Of a stretch of DNA of 64,000 nucleotides, positions 17,705-26,112 are shown one piece after another. The DNA is from an uncultured Lachnospiraceae bacterium. Its GTDB lineage: Bacteria > Bacillota > Clostridia > Lachnospirales > Lachnospiraceae. The notes beneath the pieces are model-generated. The model made no database searches, was not told where the DNA came from, and saw only the letters and a list, made by a program, of their open reading frames with translations. Both the position numbers and the translations under genes were made by a program. The stretch lies in assembly GCA_900315945.1 (NCBI GenBank), contig ONAZ01000002.1:1-64000 (forward strand). The letters run 5' to 3'. Each line of letters starts with the position of its first letter. Position 1 is the first letter of the stretch.

Positions 17705-18002
17705 CCTTCACCTTCACATCAATGCTTGGCATAATATTAGATGCAAACACCTCATAATTAATCACAAAATCATCTTCATCTACAATTACATTGTAGTTAT
17801 CCTTAACATATTTTAAGCTCTCTGGATATCTACCCTCAATTGCATAGCATGTTACTGCTGCCTTCCTAATAGCTTCTTCCTGCACCTTGGCCTGTTCTGC
17901 GTTTGCCTTACCTGTCATATTAGTTGCCCAAAGAATAATTGCAAGAATAACTAGTATAAATGCAACGGGGGTAATGAAAGCCTTCCATAAACTCTTCTTC
18001 AT
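17697..18002 (-). CDS. Pilin-like protein, 101 aa
   Basis: An N-terminal hydrophobic helix (about 9-30) is followed by a short domain with AVTCYAIEGRYPESLKYV, a segment typical of small pilins that have lost most of the globular head. No prepilin cleavage motif is evident. It begins 3 bp after pilC. Confidence 0.65.
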   Translation of the reverse strand: MKKSLWKAFITPVAFILVILAIILWATNMTGKANAEQAKVQEEAIRKAAVTCYAIEGRYPESLKYVKDNYNVIVDEDDFVINYEVFASNIMPSIDVKVKGE

Positions 18003-18005
18003 AAG

Positions 18006-19052
18006 TTACCCCATATTATTAATAATAGTAATAAGCGGAAGCATTACAGATAATAGTATTGCTCCAACAAGAACTGTCATAACAGCAACAAGTGCAGGTT
18101 CAATCCAGGAAATAAGGTTGTGGATTCTAGTATCAACTTCCTCTGCATATATCTCTGCTATTCTGTCAAATGCGTGATCACTTTGGCCTGTTGTTATACC
18201 TATTTGCACCATTCTAAGTGTTAGTTTATCAAAGAGTTCTGCCTCTTCAATAGCTGCTGCAAATGCTGTATCAGCATTTACAAGTTCAAGACACTTATTA
18301 ATCTTCACTACATATTGCTGGTCTTCAACAATCTTAGCTGACATCTCTAGACATTCAGTTAAGTTATATCCAGAACTTAACATCATAGACATAACAGATG
18401 CAAATCTTTCTGTAGCAATTCGATTTCTAATTCTGTTAACAGGCTTAAACACTTTGCCTGCGAAATTAAGCGCTTCCTGTTTCATATCAGACTTAAGAAG
18501 AACTCCGAATATCACAGTAATTATTATAAGAATAAGTAAAAGCACAAGTACTACTATTCCTATTGTTGTACATACTGAGATAACGTCATTAGTAGTCTCT
18601 GAAAATGTTGAACCAAGATTTCTAAATACTTCTTTGAATATTGGAAGTACTTTAAGTACCAATAGAAGTACAACAGCACCCATAACTACCATCATAATAG
18701 AAGGCTGAAGTACAGCAGACTTTACCATCTCATGAATTCTATTCTCTCTATCATAGAATTTCGCAAGATTGTCCATTACATTATCTAATTTACCAGACTT
18801 CTCTCCAACATTTATCATTTGAAGCATATATTCAGGGAACACATCTGCCTTAGTACAAGCATCATAGAAACTTGTTCCCTTCTGATAATCTTCATTAATA
18901 TCTAGAAAGCACTCTTCGTATTTTGTATCCTTGTAGTTCTCACATACAGCCTCTAATCCCTCATAAAGAGGTACTCCAGACTTTAGAACCATTGCAATTT
19001 GTTCGCAAAAGATAGATATTTCGTCTTCTGGAATTACTCTACTACTACTCAT
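18006..19052 (-). CDS. pilC: Type IV pilus inner-membrane platform protein PilC/GspF
   Basis: A 348-residue protein with the two repeated T2SSF domains. The first has FCEQIAMVLKSGVPLYEGL and FPEYMLQMINVGEKSGKLD. The second has TERFASVMSMMLSSGYNLTE and LTLRMVQIGITTGQSD. Three hydrophobic segments lie near 118-140, 160-190 and 320-345. It is the membrane platform for pilus ATPases. It sits 5 bp from the transglutaminase lipoprotein gene and 3 bp from the next pilin-like gene. Confidence 0.92.
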   Translation of the reverse strand: MSSSRVIPEDEISIFCEQIAMVLKSGVPLYEGLEAVCENYKDTKYEECFLDINEDYQKGTSFYDACTKADVFPEYMLQMINVGEKSGKLDNVMDNLAKFYDRENRIHEMVKSAVLQPSIMMVVMGAVVLLLVLKVLPIFKEVFRNLGSTFSETTNDVISVCTTIGIVVLVLLLILIIITVIFGVLLKSDMKQEALNFAGKVFKPVNRIRNRIATERFASVMSMMLSSGYNLTECLEMSAKIVEDQQYVVKINKCLELVNADTAFAAAIEEAELFDKLTLRMVQIGITTGQSDHAFDRIAEIYAEEVDTRIHNLISWIEPALVAVMTVLVGAILLSVMLPLITIINNMG

Positions 19053-19057
19053 CTACT

Positions 19058-19936
19058 CTAATACTCCTTTTCCATTGTATAATCAGATTCTTTATGGCCT
19101 TTACCGTCCATAGTTGTATCCATCCATTTCCACTTACCATCAAGATAGACCTGAGACCAGGAATGTGTTATACCTTCAGGCTGTACCTTACCAATTACAA
19201 GCTTAGTCGGTATACCCTGTGCTCTTAACATAGCCGAGAACAAAGCACAATAGTCAAAACATATTCCTTTCTTAGTCTTCATAGTTACTTCAAGATCTGG
19301 CAGATAACCACTTTCTACTGTCTTAGCTAATTCTTTATCATATGTCAGATTATCAACTACCCAATCATATATAGCATCAACTTTCTCTTCATCAGTCTTT
19401 AAGCCCTCACATATTTCATAGGATTTAGCCACCGCACTAGTCTCATTAGTATACCATACATATTGACTCGGATAGATAAATACTCTATTAGTATCATCCA
19501 TTTTGACATCAAATTCTACCTGATACAAAGGTGTATAATTAGTTCCCCCTGCATTCTCAAGTACTCTTACTTTATATGTACCATTTCCCATCTGAAGCGG
19601 GAAAATATCATACTCATTATCTGATGCCAAGTCATAATTATAACTATGATCTCCAAGCATTACCTGTGCTTTAAGCCTATTTTGTTTTGATTCACATTTT
19701 ACAGCTACATATCCATCCTTAACATTACTTGCATCTATAGTTACGCCATTTCCAGAATATACTGTTGTTCCGGGAGTCTCTGGCACAAGTATGTTAATAT
19801 TATAGTCTTTGCTTAAGTTACTGCCGTCCTCTTCTGGGTCTATTACTGTTGTGCTAGAACAACTACATCCTGAAAGGGCAACTATTAACACTAGAACTAC
19901 TATAAGACCTGTAAGCCGTCTCATCTTACTTTTCAT
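19058..19936 (-). CDS. Transglutaminase-like lipoprotein
   Basis: The N-terminus is a lipoprotein signal with lipobox LSGC near residue 23. The C-terminal half is a transglutaminase-like core: Cys in KGICFDYCALFSAML, His in THSWSQVYLDGKWKWMD and a following Asp give the Cys-His-Asp triad. Between them is a beta-rich domain. Substrate is unknown; such surface proteins act as peptidases or cross-linkers. Its position between pyrD and pilC in a tight operon suggests a link to the pilus or envelope. Confidence 0.82.
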   Translation of the reverse strand: MKSKMRRLTGLIVVLVLIVALSGCSCSSTTVIDPEEDGSNLSKDYNINILVPETPGTTVYSGNGVTIDASNVKDGYVAVKCESKQNRLKAQVMLGDHSYNYDLASDNEYDIFPLQMGNGTYKVRVLENAGGTNYTPLYQVEFDVKMDDTNRVFIYPSQYVWYTNETSAVAKSYEICEGLKTDEEKVDAIYDWVVDNLTYDKELAKTVESGYLPDLEVTMKTKKGICFDYCALFSAMLRAQGIPTKLVIGKVQPEGITHSWSQVYLDGKWKWMDTTMDGKGHKESDYTMEKEY

Positions 19937-19967
19937 AAGACGTCCTCTCTATTATGTAAGTATGTTA

Positions 19968-20870
19968 TTATTTCACGCAACCTATTAATTCATGTATATC
20001 TAATACATTATTATTCTTCATATAGTTCTCTATACCATCTATAACTTCTATAGTGGTGCTCGGGTTATTGAAATTACTTGTTCCAACAGCTACCATTGTA
20101 GCTCCAGCCATAATAAGTTCTAAGGCATCCTCATAGTCTGTAACACCACCCATTCCAATAATTGGAATACTTACAGCATTAGCAACCTGATATACCATTC
20201 TAACAGCTACAGGATGAACAGCAGGCCCACTCATACCACCTGTCTTATTAGCAAGTACGAATTTCCTTCTATTAACATCAATCTTCATACCTGTAATGGT
20301 ATTAATTAGAGATACAGCATCTGCGCCTCCCGCTTCAGCAGCCTTAGCAATCTCTGTAATATCTGTTACATTAGGACTAAGCTTAATAATTATTGGTTGT
20401 TTTGCTTTAGCTTTTATTTCTTTTGTGATAGATTCCACACTCTTTGGATTAGTTCCAAGTGTTATTCCACCAGCCTTAACATTAGGACAAGATACATTGA
20501 TCTCAAGCATATCTACGTCTTCTTCTGCAAGCCTCTCAACAACCTCCACATATTCTTTAGGTTCATGACCACATACATTAACAATTATTTTAGTATCATA
20601 TTTCCTAAGAAATGGAATATCTCTTTTTATAAATGTATCTACTCCAGGATTTTGAAGACCTATAGCATTAAGCATACCTGATTTAACTTCTGCCACTCTT
20701 GGTGTGGGATTTCCTTCCCAAGGTACATTTGCCACACCCTTAGTTGTAACAGCACCAAGTCTTCCCAAATCAACGAAATCACTATATTCTATTCCAGAGC
20801 CAAATGTTCCAGATGATACAGTTACTGGATTCTTGAATTCAACTCCTGCAATACTTACCTTCGTATTCAT
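19968..20870 (-). CDS. pyrD: Dihydroorotate dehydrogenase B, catalytic subunit
   Basis: A 300-residue FMN enzyme starting at MNTKVSIAG; the longer in-frame start would run far into pyrK. The active-site Cys of type 1B enzymes lies in EINVSCPNVKAGG, and FMN-binding segments include IIGMGGVTDYEDALE. It overlaps the end of pyrK by four bases. With PyrK it forms a heterotetramer that oxidises dihydroorotate with NAD+. Confidence 0.95.
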   Translation of the reverse strand: MNTKVSIAGVEFKNPVTVSSGTFGSGIEYSDFVDLGRLGAVTTKGVANVPWEGNPTPRVAEVKSGMLNAIGLQNPGVDTFIKRDIPFLRKYDTKIIVNVCGHEPKEYVEVVERLAEEDVDMLEINVSCPNVKAGGITLGTNPKSVESITKEIKAKAKQPIIIKLSPNVTDITEIAKAAEAGGADAVSLINTITGMKIDVNRRKFVLANKTGGMSGPAVHPVAVRMVYQVANAVSIPIIGMGGVTDYEDALELIMAGATMVAVGTSNFNNPSTTIEVIDGIENYMKNNNVLDIHELIGCVK

Positions 20871-21652
20871 AACAATATATCCTCCGCAAGAAATACAGGG
20901 CCTTCCTTGCATACCCTCTTATTCTTAACTTTACTATGTTCATCAACAGTATCTGACTTACATACGCAAGCAAGACATGCACCTATTCCACACGCCATTC
21001 TTTCTTCCATAGAAATATAACAGGTTATACCTCTAATTCTTGCATAATCTTTAATTGCAGAAAGCATAGGAGTAGGTCCACATGCAAATATCACATTTCC
21101 ATCTATCCTGTTATTATTAAGTGCATCTATGACATTTCCCATAGTTCCAACACTTCCATCTTCTGTTGCAACATATGATTTACACACAGACTTAAGCTCC
21201 CCTTGTAAGAAGGTCTCATTATCTCTATATCCCATAACAGATATAGTTCTAATTCCCTTTTCTTTGAGAGCTTCTGCACATCCAACCATAGGAGGAATTC
21301 CAATTCCACCCCCAAGAAGAATCACTTTAGACATGGGATCAATTGTATCAACAGGGAATCCATTACCTAGTGGCCCCATTAGTTCAATTGTATCACCTTT
21401 CTTATATGAAGAGAATTCCTTAGTCCCTTTTCCAGCAATTCGATATACAAGCCTGATTGTCATATCATTAGTATTAATCTGGCAAATGCTAATTGGACGT
21501 GGAAGTATCTTATCTTCTGCCTTACAATATACTGATACAAACTGTCCTGCTTTAGCACTTAATGCAATATCTGTCTCTATCAAAAGAGAATATACATCTT
21601 TTGCAATCTCTTCTTGTAATATAACATTTCCTATAGTCTTAGTTATACTCAT
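20867..21652 (-). CDS. pyrK: Dihydroorotate dehydrogenase B, electron transfer subunit
   Basis: A 261-residue iron-sulfur flavoprotein. The FAD-binding motif is RPISICQ, the NAD site is VILLGGGIGIPPM, and the [2Fe-2S] ligands lie in MACGIGACLACVC plus a later Cys. The ATG at 21652 is preferred because GAGGA lies 6 nt upstream. It opens the pyr-pilus unit and follows hairpin copy B. Confidence 0.94.
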   Translation of the reverse strand: MSITKTIGNVILQEEIAKDVYSLLIETDIALSAKAGQFVSVYCKAEDKILPRPISICQINTNDMTIRLVYRIAGKGTKEFSSYKKGDTIELMGPLGNGFPVDTIDPMSKVILLGGGIGIPPMVGCAEALKEKGIRTISVMGYRDNETFLQGELKSVCKSYVATEDGSVGTMGNVIDALNNNRIDGNVIFACGPTPMLSAIKDYARIRGITCYISMEERMACGIGACLACVCKSDTVDEHSKVKNKRVCKEGPVFLAEDILL

Positions 21653-21679
21653 ATCAATCCTCATTAATTATTATCATAA

Positions 21680-21745
21680 CTACATAAGCAATTGTCTCTC
21701 TAAACTGAGCTTCGCTCAATGTTTTGCGAGACAATTCTTATGTAG
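21680..21745 (-). other. Structured intergenic hairpin (copy B) between mscS and pyrK
   Basis: On the minus strand CTACATAAG pairs with CTTATGTAG and AATTGTCTC with GAGACAATT (one bulged G). They enclose the same inner module as copy A at 7996-8052: AAACATTGAGC-NNN-GCTCAGTT. The cap is GAA here and UUU in copy A. The 5' arm includes the last codons and stop of mscS. There is no U run. Confidence 0.75.
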
Positions 21746-22616
21746 CTGCTATATCATTATTATTTATTGTTACATCTAACTGATTATATGCAATTGTAAT
21801 TCCCTTATCATCAAGAGCATACTTTACATCTTCTAGGAAGGTCCAATAGGTATCCCAATAGGTGTCCATATCTACGTACACCCTAATACCAATATCCACT
21901 GAACTTTCATTAAGCTTCGATACAAATACCTTAATCTCATCACCTTGTATTCTAGTAGGAATGTTAGTTGCAACTTCTCTAATTATATCCTTTGCTGTTC
22001 TAATATCATCCTTATAGCTAATTCCAACAACAGTATCAATAGCGCGTTTGTCCTGATATGTATAGTTAGTAAGAGACGTATTAGCAAGACTTCCATTGGG
22101 CACAACAACTATCTTATTATCTATAGTACATAGTTTTGTGTAGAATATGGATATCTCCTTAACAGTACCCTCATTGCCTTTGGTATCTTCGCGAATATAA
22201 TCTCCTACTTTGAAGGGATGAAGTACTAGTATAAGGACACCACCTGCAAAATTAGATAAAGACCCTTGAAGTGCCAGTCCTGCAGTAACAAATATTGACG
22301 CAACTGCCGCTGCCACTGATGTAGTTGTTATTCCAAACAAATTAAGAATTACTACAATTAGGACTAAATAACCTAAAGCTTTAATCAGTCCATTGATAAA
22401 CTGAATAGCACCTTCTTCTGCATTATGTCTCTTAAGGGCTCTTGAAGCCAGCTTGTTAAAAACCTTGACAATCTTAATTCCAACGAACCATATAATAAGC
22501 GCAAGAACAACACTCCAAAAGAAGCTTATTGCGCTTGGAAGAAAACCTTCTAACCAGGTCTTAACTACTCCGTCCGAAAGCCTATCAAGGATTGCGTTAG
22601 TAATTGTTTCTGACAT
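21738..22616 (-). CDS. mscS: Small-conductance mechanosensitive channel
   Basis: A 292-residue MscS-family protein. Three membrane segments lie near 28-50, 72-95 and 100-122. The pore helix is Ala/Gly-rich (VTAGLALQGSLSNFAGG), and the beta domain has HPFKVGDYI and VVVPNGSLANTSLTNYT. It relieves turgor during osmotic downshock. It is separated by 5 bp from the DUF1015 gene upstream. Its 3' end forms one arm of hairpin B. Confidence 0.94.
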   Translation of the reverse strand: MSETITNAILDRLSDGVVKTWLEGFLPSAISFFWSVVLALIIWFVGIKIVKVFNKLASRALKRHNAEEGAIQFINGLIKALGYLVLIVVILNLFGITTTSVAAAVASIFVTAGLALQGSLSNFAGGVLILVLHPFKVGDYIREDTKGNEGTVKEISIFYTKLCTIDNKIVVVPNGSLANTSLTNYTYQDKRAIDTVVGISYKDDIRTAKDIIREVATNIPTRIQGDEIKVFVSKLNESSVDIGIRVYVDMDTYWDTYWTFLEDVKYALDDKGITIAYNQLDVTINNNDIAAT

Positions 22617-22621
22617 GTTTA

Positions 22622-23863
22622 TTACCTTTCAATTTCGTGAATAAAGAGTCCACTGCGTAGTTTTGGCTCAAACCAAGTAGACTTCGGTGGCATTAATCTA
22701 TTAGCATCTGCCACATTGAATAATTCACTTATATCAGTTGGATACATTGCAAATGCAACTTTGCAATCAGTGTTGCATCTTCTCTCTAATTCTTTAAGTC
22801 CCCTTATTCCACCAACAAAATCAATCCTATCGTCAGTCTTAGGATCTTGTATATCAAAGAAAGGATCAAGTACTAATTCCTGAAGAATAGACACATCTAG
22901 ACTTTCTACGGGATCATCTACAACTAATTCCGGCTTAATCTCATAGAGAGACCACTTACTTCCATCATATAGACTAACCTGTCCTTTCTTAGCCGGTCTA
23001 ATCTCTGAAGTATCCTCTTTAACAAAAATAAAACTTTTCTTAAGCCACTCATGTAAATCTTCAATAGTATGACCATTCAAACTTTTAAGAACTCTATTAT
23101 AATCCATAATCATAAGTTCTGAATCAGGGAATAATACTGATAGGAAGAAATTAAATTCTTCATCACCATCATAATTTCCCTTTGCTTCTCTTCTCATCAT
23201 ACTAACCTTAACAGCCGATGCTGCTCTATGATGACCATCTGCAATATATATGCTATCCGTCTCCTTAAATTCCTTGTAGATAACTCTAATATCCTCTACA
23301 TCATCAACAACAAATACCCTGTGTCTAACACCATCATCAGCAACAAAATCGTAAGTTGCCTCACCATTTTTAATCTTAGAAACCACTTCATCAATAGCTT
23401 TCCTATCTCTATATGCTAAAAATATCGGGCCTGTCTGGGCACTACAAACATTCACATGATTAATTCTATCAGCTTCCTTCTCAGCTCTAGTATTCTCATG
23501 TTTTTTTATAATCCCATTAACATAATCATCTACTGATGATGCTGCAACAATACCAGTCTGCACGCGACCATCCATGGTAAGTTCATATATATAATAGCAA
23601 GGCTTATTATCCCTTATAAATCTTCCGTCCTCAATCATATTCTGAAGCAATTCATTAGCCTTCTCATACACCTTGTCAGAATACAAATCAATATCATAGT
23701 CAAAATTAGTCTCTGCTCTATCTATTCTAAGAAATGTATCGTCCTTGCCTTGAACTGCCTCATATGCTTCTTCTCTGCTATATACATCATAAGGAAGTGC
23801 AGCAATTCTCTCTGCATACTCCTTTGCTGGTCTAATAGCCTCAAATGGTCTAATGTTAGCCAC
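22622..23863 (-). CDS. DUF1015 family protein
   Basis: A 413-residue cytoplasmic protein with the family start IRPFEAIRP and ALPYDVYSREEA, then IYIADGHHRAASAV in the middle and PPKSTWFEPKLRSGLFIH at the end. DUF1015 proteins are widespread in Clostridia and often lie next to serA/serC; a role in serine metabolism has been suggested from context. Here serA/serC are 26 kb away. Biochemical function is not established. Confidence 0.85.
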   Translation of the reverse strand: MANIRPFEAIRPAKEYAERIAALPYDVYSREEAYEAVQGKDDTFLRIDRAETNFDYDIDLYSDKVYEKANELLQNMIEDGRFIRDNKPCYYIYELTMDGRVQTGIVAASSVDDYVNGIIKKHENTRAEKEADRINHVNVCSAQTGPIFLAYRDRKAIDEVVSKIKNGEATYDFVADDGVRHRVFVVDDVEDIRVIYKEFKETDSIYIADGHHRAASAVKVSMMRREAKGNYDGDEEFNFFLSVLFPDSELMIMDYNRVLKSLNGHTIEDLHEWLKKSFIFVKEDTSEIRPAKKGQVSLYDGSKWSLYEIKPELVVDDPVESLDVSILQELVLDPFFDIQDPKTDDRIDFVGGIRGLKELERRCNTDCKVAFAMYPTDISELFNVADANRLMPPKSTWFEPKLRSGLFIHEIER

Positions 23864-23880
23864 TCCTTAATCCTCCTTGA

Positions 23881-26079
23881 TTAATTCATATTATTATTAC
23901 TATAATATCTAATTACTAATGATGTAATATCATCAAACTGTTCTGCATCTCCTACGAACATATCGACAGAATCCCTAACAACCTTATCTAACTCTTCAGG
24001 AGACAGATTAGGATTCTTATTCAGCGCTTCTAGCATTCTCTCCTTCTTGAACAGTTCTCCATCAGTATTCTTTGCTTCAACGATTCCATCTGTAAAGAGA
24101 TATATTGTATCCCCATCTTCTAATTGTACCTCATTAAGCATATATTCTGCTCTATCTAGCATACCAAGTACAAGGGAATGATTATCCATCTTAACAGCAA
24201 ATTCCTTACCGCCCTTACTTACTGCAGCTAGTTCATGGCCCGCATCAACGAATCTCAATACACCTGTATCAAGAGTAAGAACACCAATCCAAGCAGTTAC
24301 AAACAAGTGAGCCGCATTATCTCTAATAAGAAGCTTGTTAGCTTCTGTTACAGCAGTAACAACATCCGTTCCATAAGTCATTAATTGATTCTGAATTGTA
24401 TTCTTGGCAAGCACCATAAATAAGGCTGCTGATATACCCTTTCCAGATACATCTCCCACAACGATTCCCAAGTGATTGTCATCTATTAAGAAGAAGTCAT
24501 ATAGATCTCCTCCAACATGCTTAGCAGGAACCATATTAGCATATATATCGAATTCCTTGCGAGAAGTAATTGACTCAGATAAACTTGGAAGCATAGCAAG
24601 TTGAATCCTGCTTGCAGCATCTATCTCAGCATTCATTCTCTCTTCTTTTGCTGTACGCTTAAGGATTTCCCTTACAGAAGAATCTAATCTAACAGACAAA
24701 TCAGAGAAAGATTCGGCAAGGACTTCTATCTCATTATCGGTCCTATATTCTTCCTTCATTTCGAATATCATATTTTCGCTGTCCATCTTCTTAACTTCTT
24801 CAGTCATAGTGCTAATAGGCTTAAGAGCTTTCTTAGTTCTTACACTTATTACATGAGCTATAATTAGTACTACAATAAACAATCCGATAAGTAGAACTGC
24901 CGCATTAATCTTAACATATTTATCAAACTCATCTAAGGTGTTATCAGAAGCATCAGACAATTTACTCTGCAAAGCTATACTATCTCTTTCTAACTCTCCT
25001 TCAGATATGAACATCATGAGAGTCCACCCTATTGTATCAACTGGTGCATACGCCACGTAGTAATCTTCTCCATCTAATGTAACAGCCGAAAATCCTGTCT
25101 CTTGATTTACAGCTTTAGTAACAACAGAAGCAAGACTAGGATTAGCAGTTACTCTAATATCATGAGTATTATCCTCATCCTGGGCTAATTCTCCTCCTGC
25201 CTTTGGAGAATATACAATATGTCCTTTGTCACTTATAAGAACAGAGAAACCTGTTACACCAATATTTCTTTCATTAAGCTTCTTTTCAAGTGCCGTCATT
25301 GGAGATGAACCATTAAGAACTACCATAAGTTCTCCATCAACATATACAGGCAGTCCCCATGTAAGCTCTCGAATCTTATAGAAATGGCTCATTACATCTT
25401 CTGAAAAATATATGTCACCTTTCTCAACTGCTCCCTTAAACCAATCACGAGTAGTAGCATCATATGACTTTACGTTGCCATTCTCATCAATCTTTCCAGC
25501 AGACAAATTGTCATCTGTAAGAGCAGCACCATCAGGAAGAGCAACGAAACAATCCATTGTATAACCATCATTTCCACGGACAATTTCACTCATCATAGGC
25601 TCTAGATTAGCTATTCTAGAAAGTCTCTCTGTAACGCCAGGATTATTCTTATCATAATTATCTGGGCATACAAATTGCAGCACATATTTTCCTTCATTTT
25701 CTGCACGAGGAGGCTCTAATGTTCTAGTAGGATAATTAGAAGGATTCTTAAGTACATCTTCTATCTGCTCTCTTAGCACATAATAGTCGTGACACATAAT
25801 CCAGAATTCATCATCAATCTGGTCAGCAGCCCATGTAATAGTTTGCACAAAACTATCATATGTGGTATTCATCATAGCATCTTTTGTACTATCTTCTACA
25901 ATTTCACTTTCCTTCTTAGCCACATTCTCTATTGTATTGTGAAGGGCATGTAACAATGTAAGGGTAACTCCAACGAATAGCACTATCATTATTGCAGATA
26001 GTATAAGCACTATCTTCATTATCTTGCCATGAAGCCCTGAAAAATATTTTTCTTTAATACTTTCAACAAACTTTTTCAA
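23881..26079 (-). CDS. Membrane sensor PP2C phosphatase (SpoIIE/RsbU type), 732 aa
   Basis: The protein has a membrane segment (about 20-46), a large extracytoplasmic dCache-like sensor (about 47-395) with DATTRDWFKGAVEKGDIYFS, a second membrane segment (about 398-418), a HAMP region and a C-terminal PP2C domain (about 505-725). Metal-binding Asp residues lie in HVGGDLYDFF, VGDVSGKG, LFTDGIVEA and QFDDITSL. Such enzymes dephosphorylate STAS anti-anti-sigma proteins. It is the last clearly linked gene of the exporter operon and probably senses an outside signal, perhaps the exported peptide. Confidence 0.9.
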   Translation of the reverse strand: MKKFVESIKEKYFSGLHGKIMKIVLILSAIMIVLFVGVTLTLLHALHNTIENVAKKESEIVEDSTKDAMMNTTYDSFVQTITWAADQIDDEFWIMCHDYYVLREQIEDVLKNPSNYPTRTLEPPRAENEGKYVLQFVCPDNYDKNNPGVTERLSRIANLEPMMSEIVRGNDGYTMDCFVALPDGAALTDDNLSAGKIDENGNVKSYDATTRDWFKGAVEKGDIYFSEDVMSHFYKIRELTWGLPVYVDGELMVVLNGSSPMTALEKKLNERNIGVTGFSVLISDKGHIVYSPKAGGELAQDEDNTHDIRVTANPSLASVVTKAVNQETGFSAVTLDGEDYYVAYAPVDTIGWTLMMFISEGELERDSIALQSKLSDASDNTLDEFDKYVKINAAVLLIGLFIVVLIIAHVISVRTKKALKPISTMTEEVKKMDSENMIFEMKEEYRTDNEIEVLAESFSDLSVRLDSSVREILKRTAKEERMNAEIDAASRIQLAMLPSLSESITSRKEFDIYANMVPAKHVGGDLYDFFLIDDNHLGIVVGDVSGKGISAALFMVLAKNTIQNQLMTYGTDVVTAVTEANKLLIRDNAAHLFVTAWIGVLTLDTGVLRFVDAGHELAAVSKGGKEFAVKMDNHSLVLGMLDRAEYMLNEVQLEDGDTIYLFTDGIVEAKNTDGELFKKERMLEALNKNPNLSPEELDKVVRDSVDMFVGDAEQFDDITSLVIRYYSNNNMN

Positions 26080-26112
26080 ATCAAAACCCCTTTATACCTA
26101 ATACAATCTATC

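Noticed and set aside
21680-21745. Hairpin B as an ordinary terminator of mscS
   Set aside because: No U tract follows on either strand, and the inner module is shared with a second hairpin elsewhere.
21129-21779. 216-codon ORF opposite pyrK and across hairpin B
   Set aside because: Antisense shadow of pyrK with no ribosome-binding site or family resemblance.
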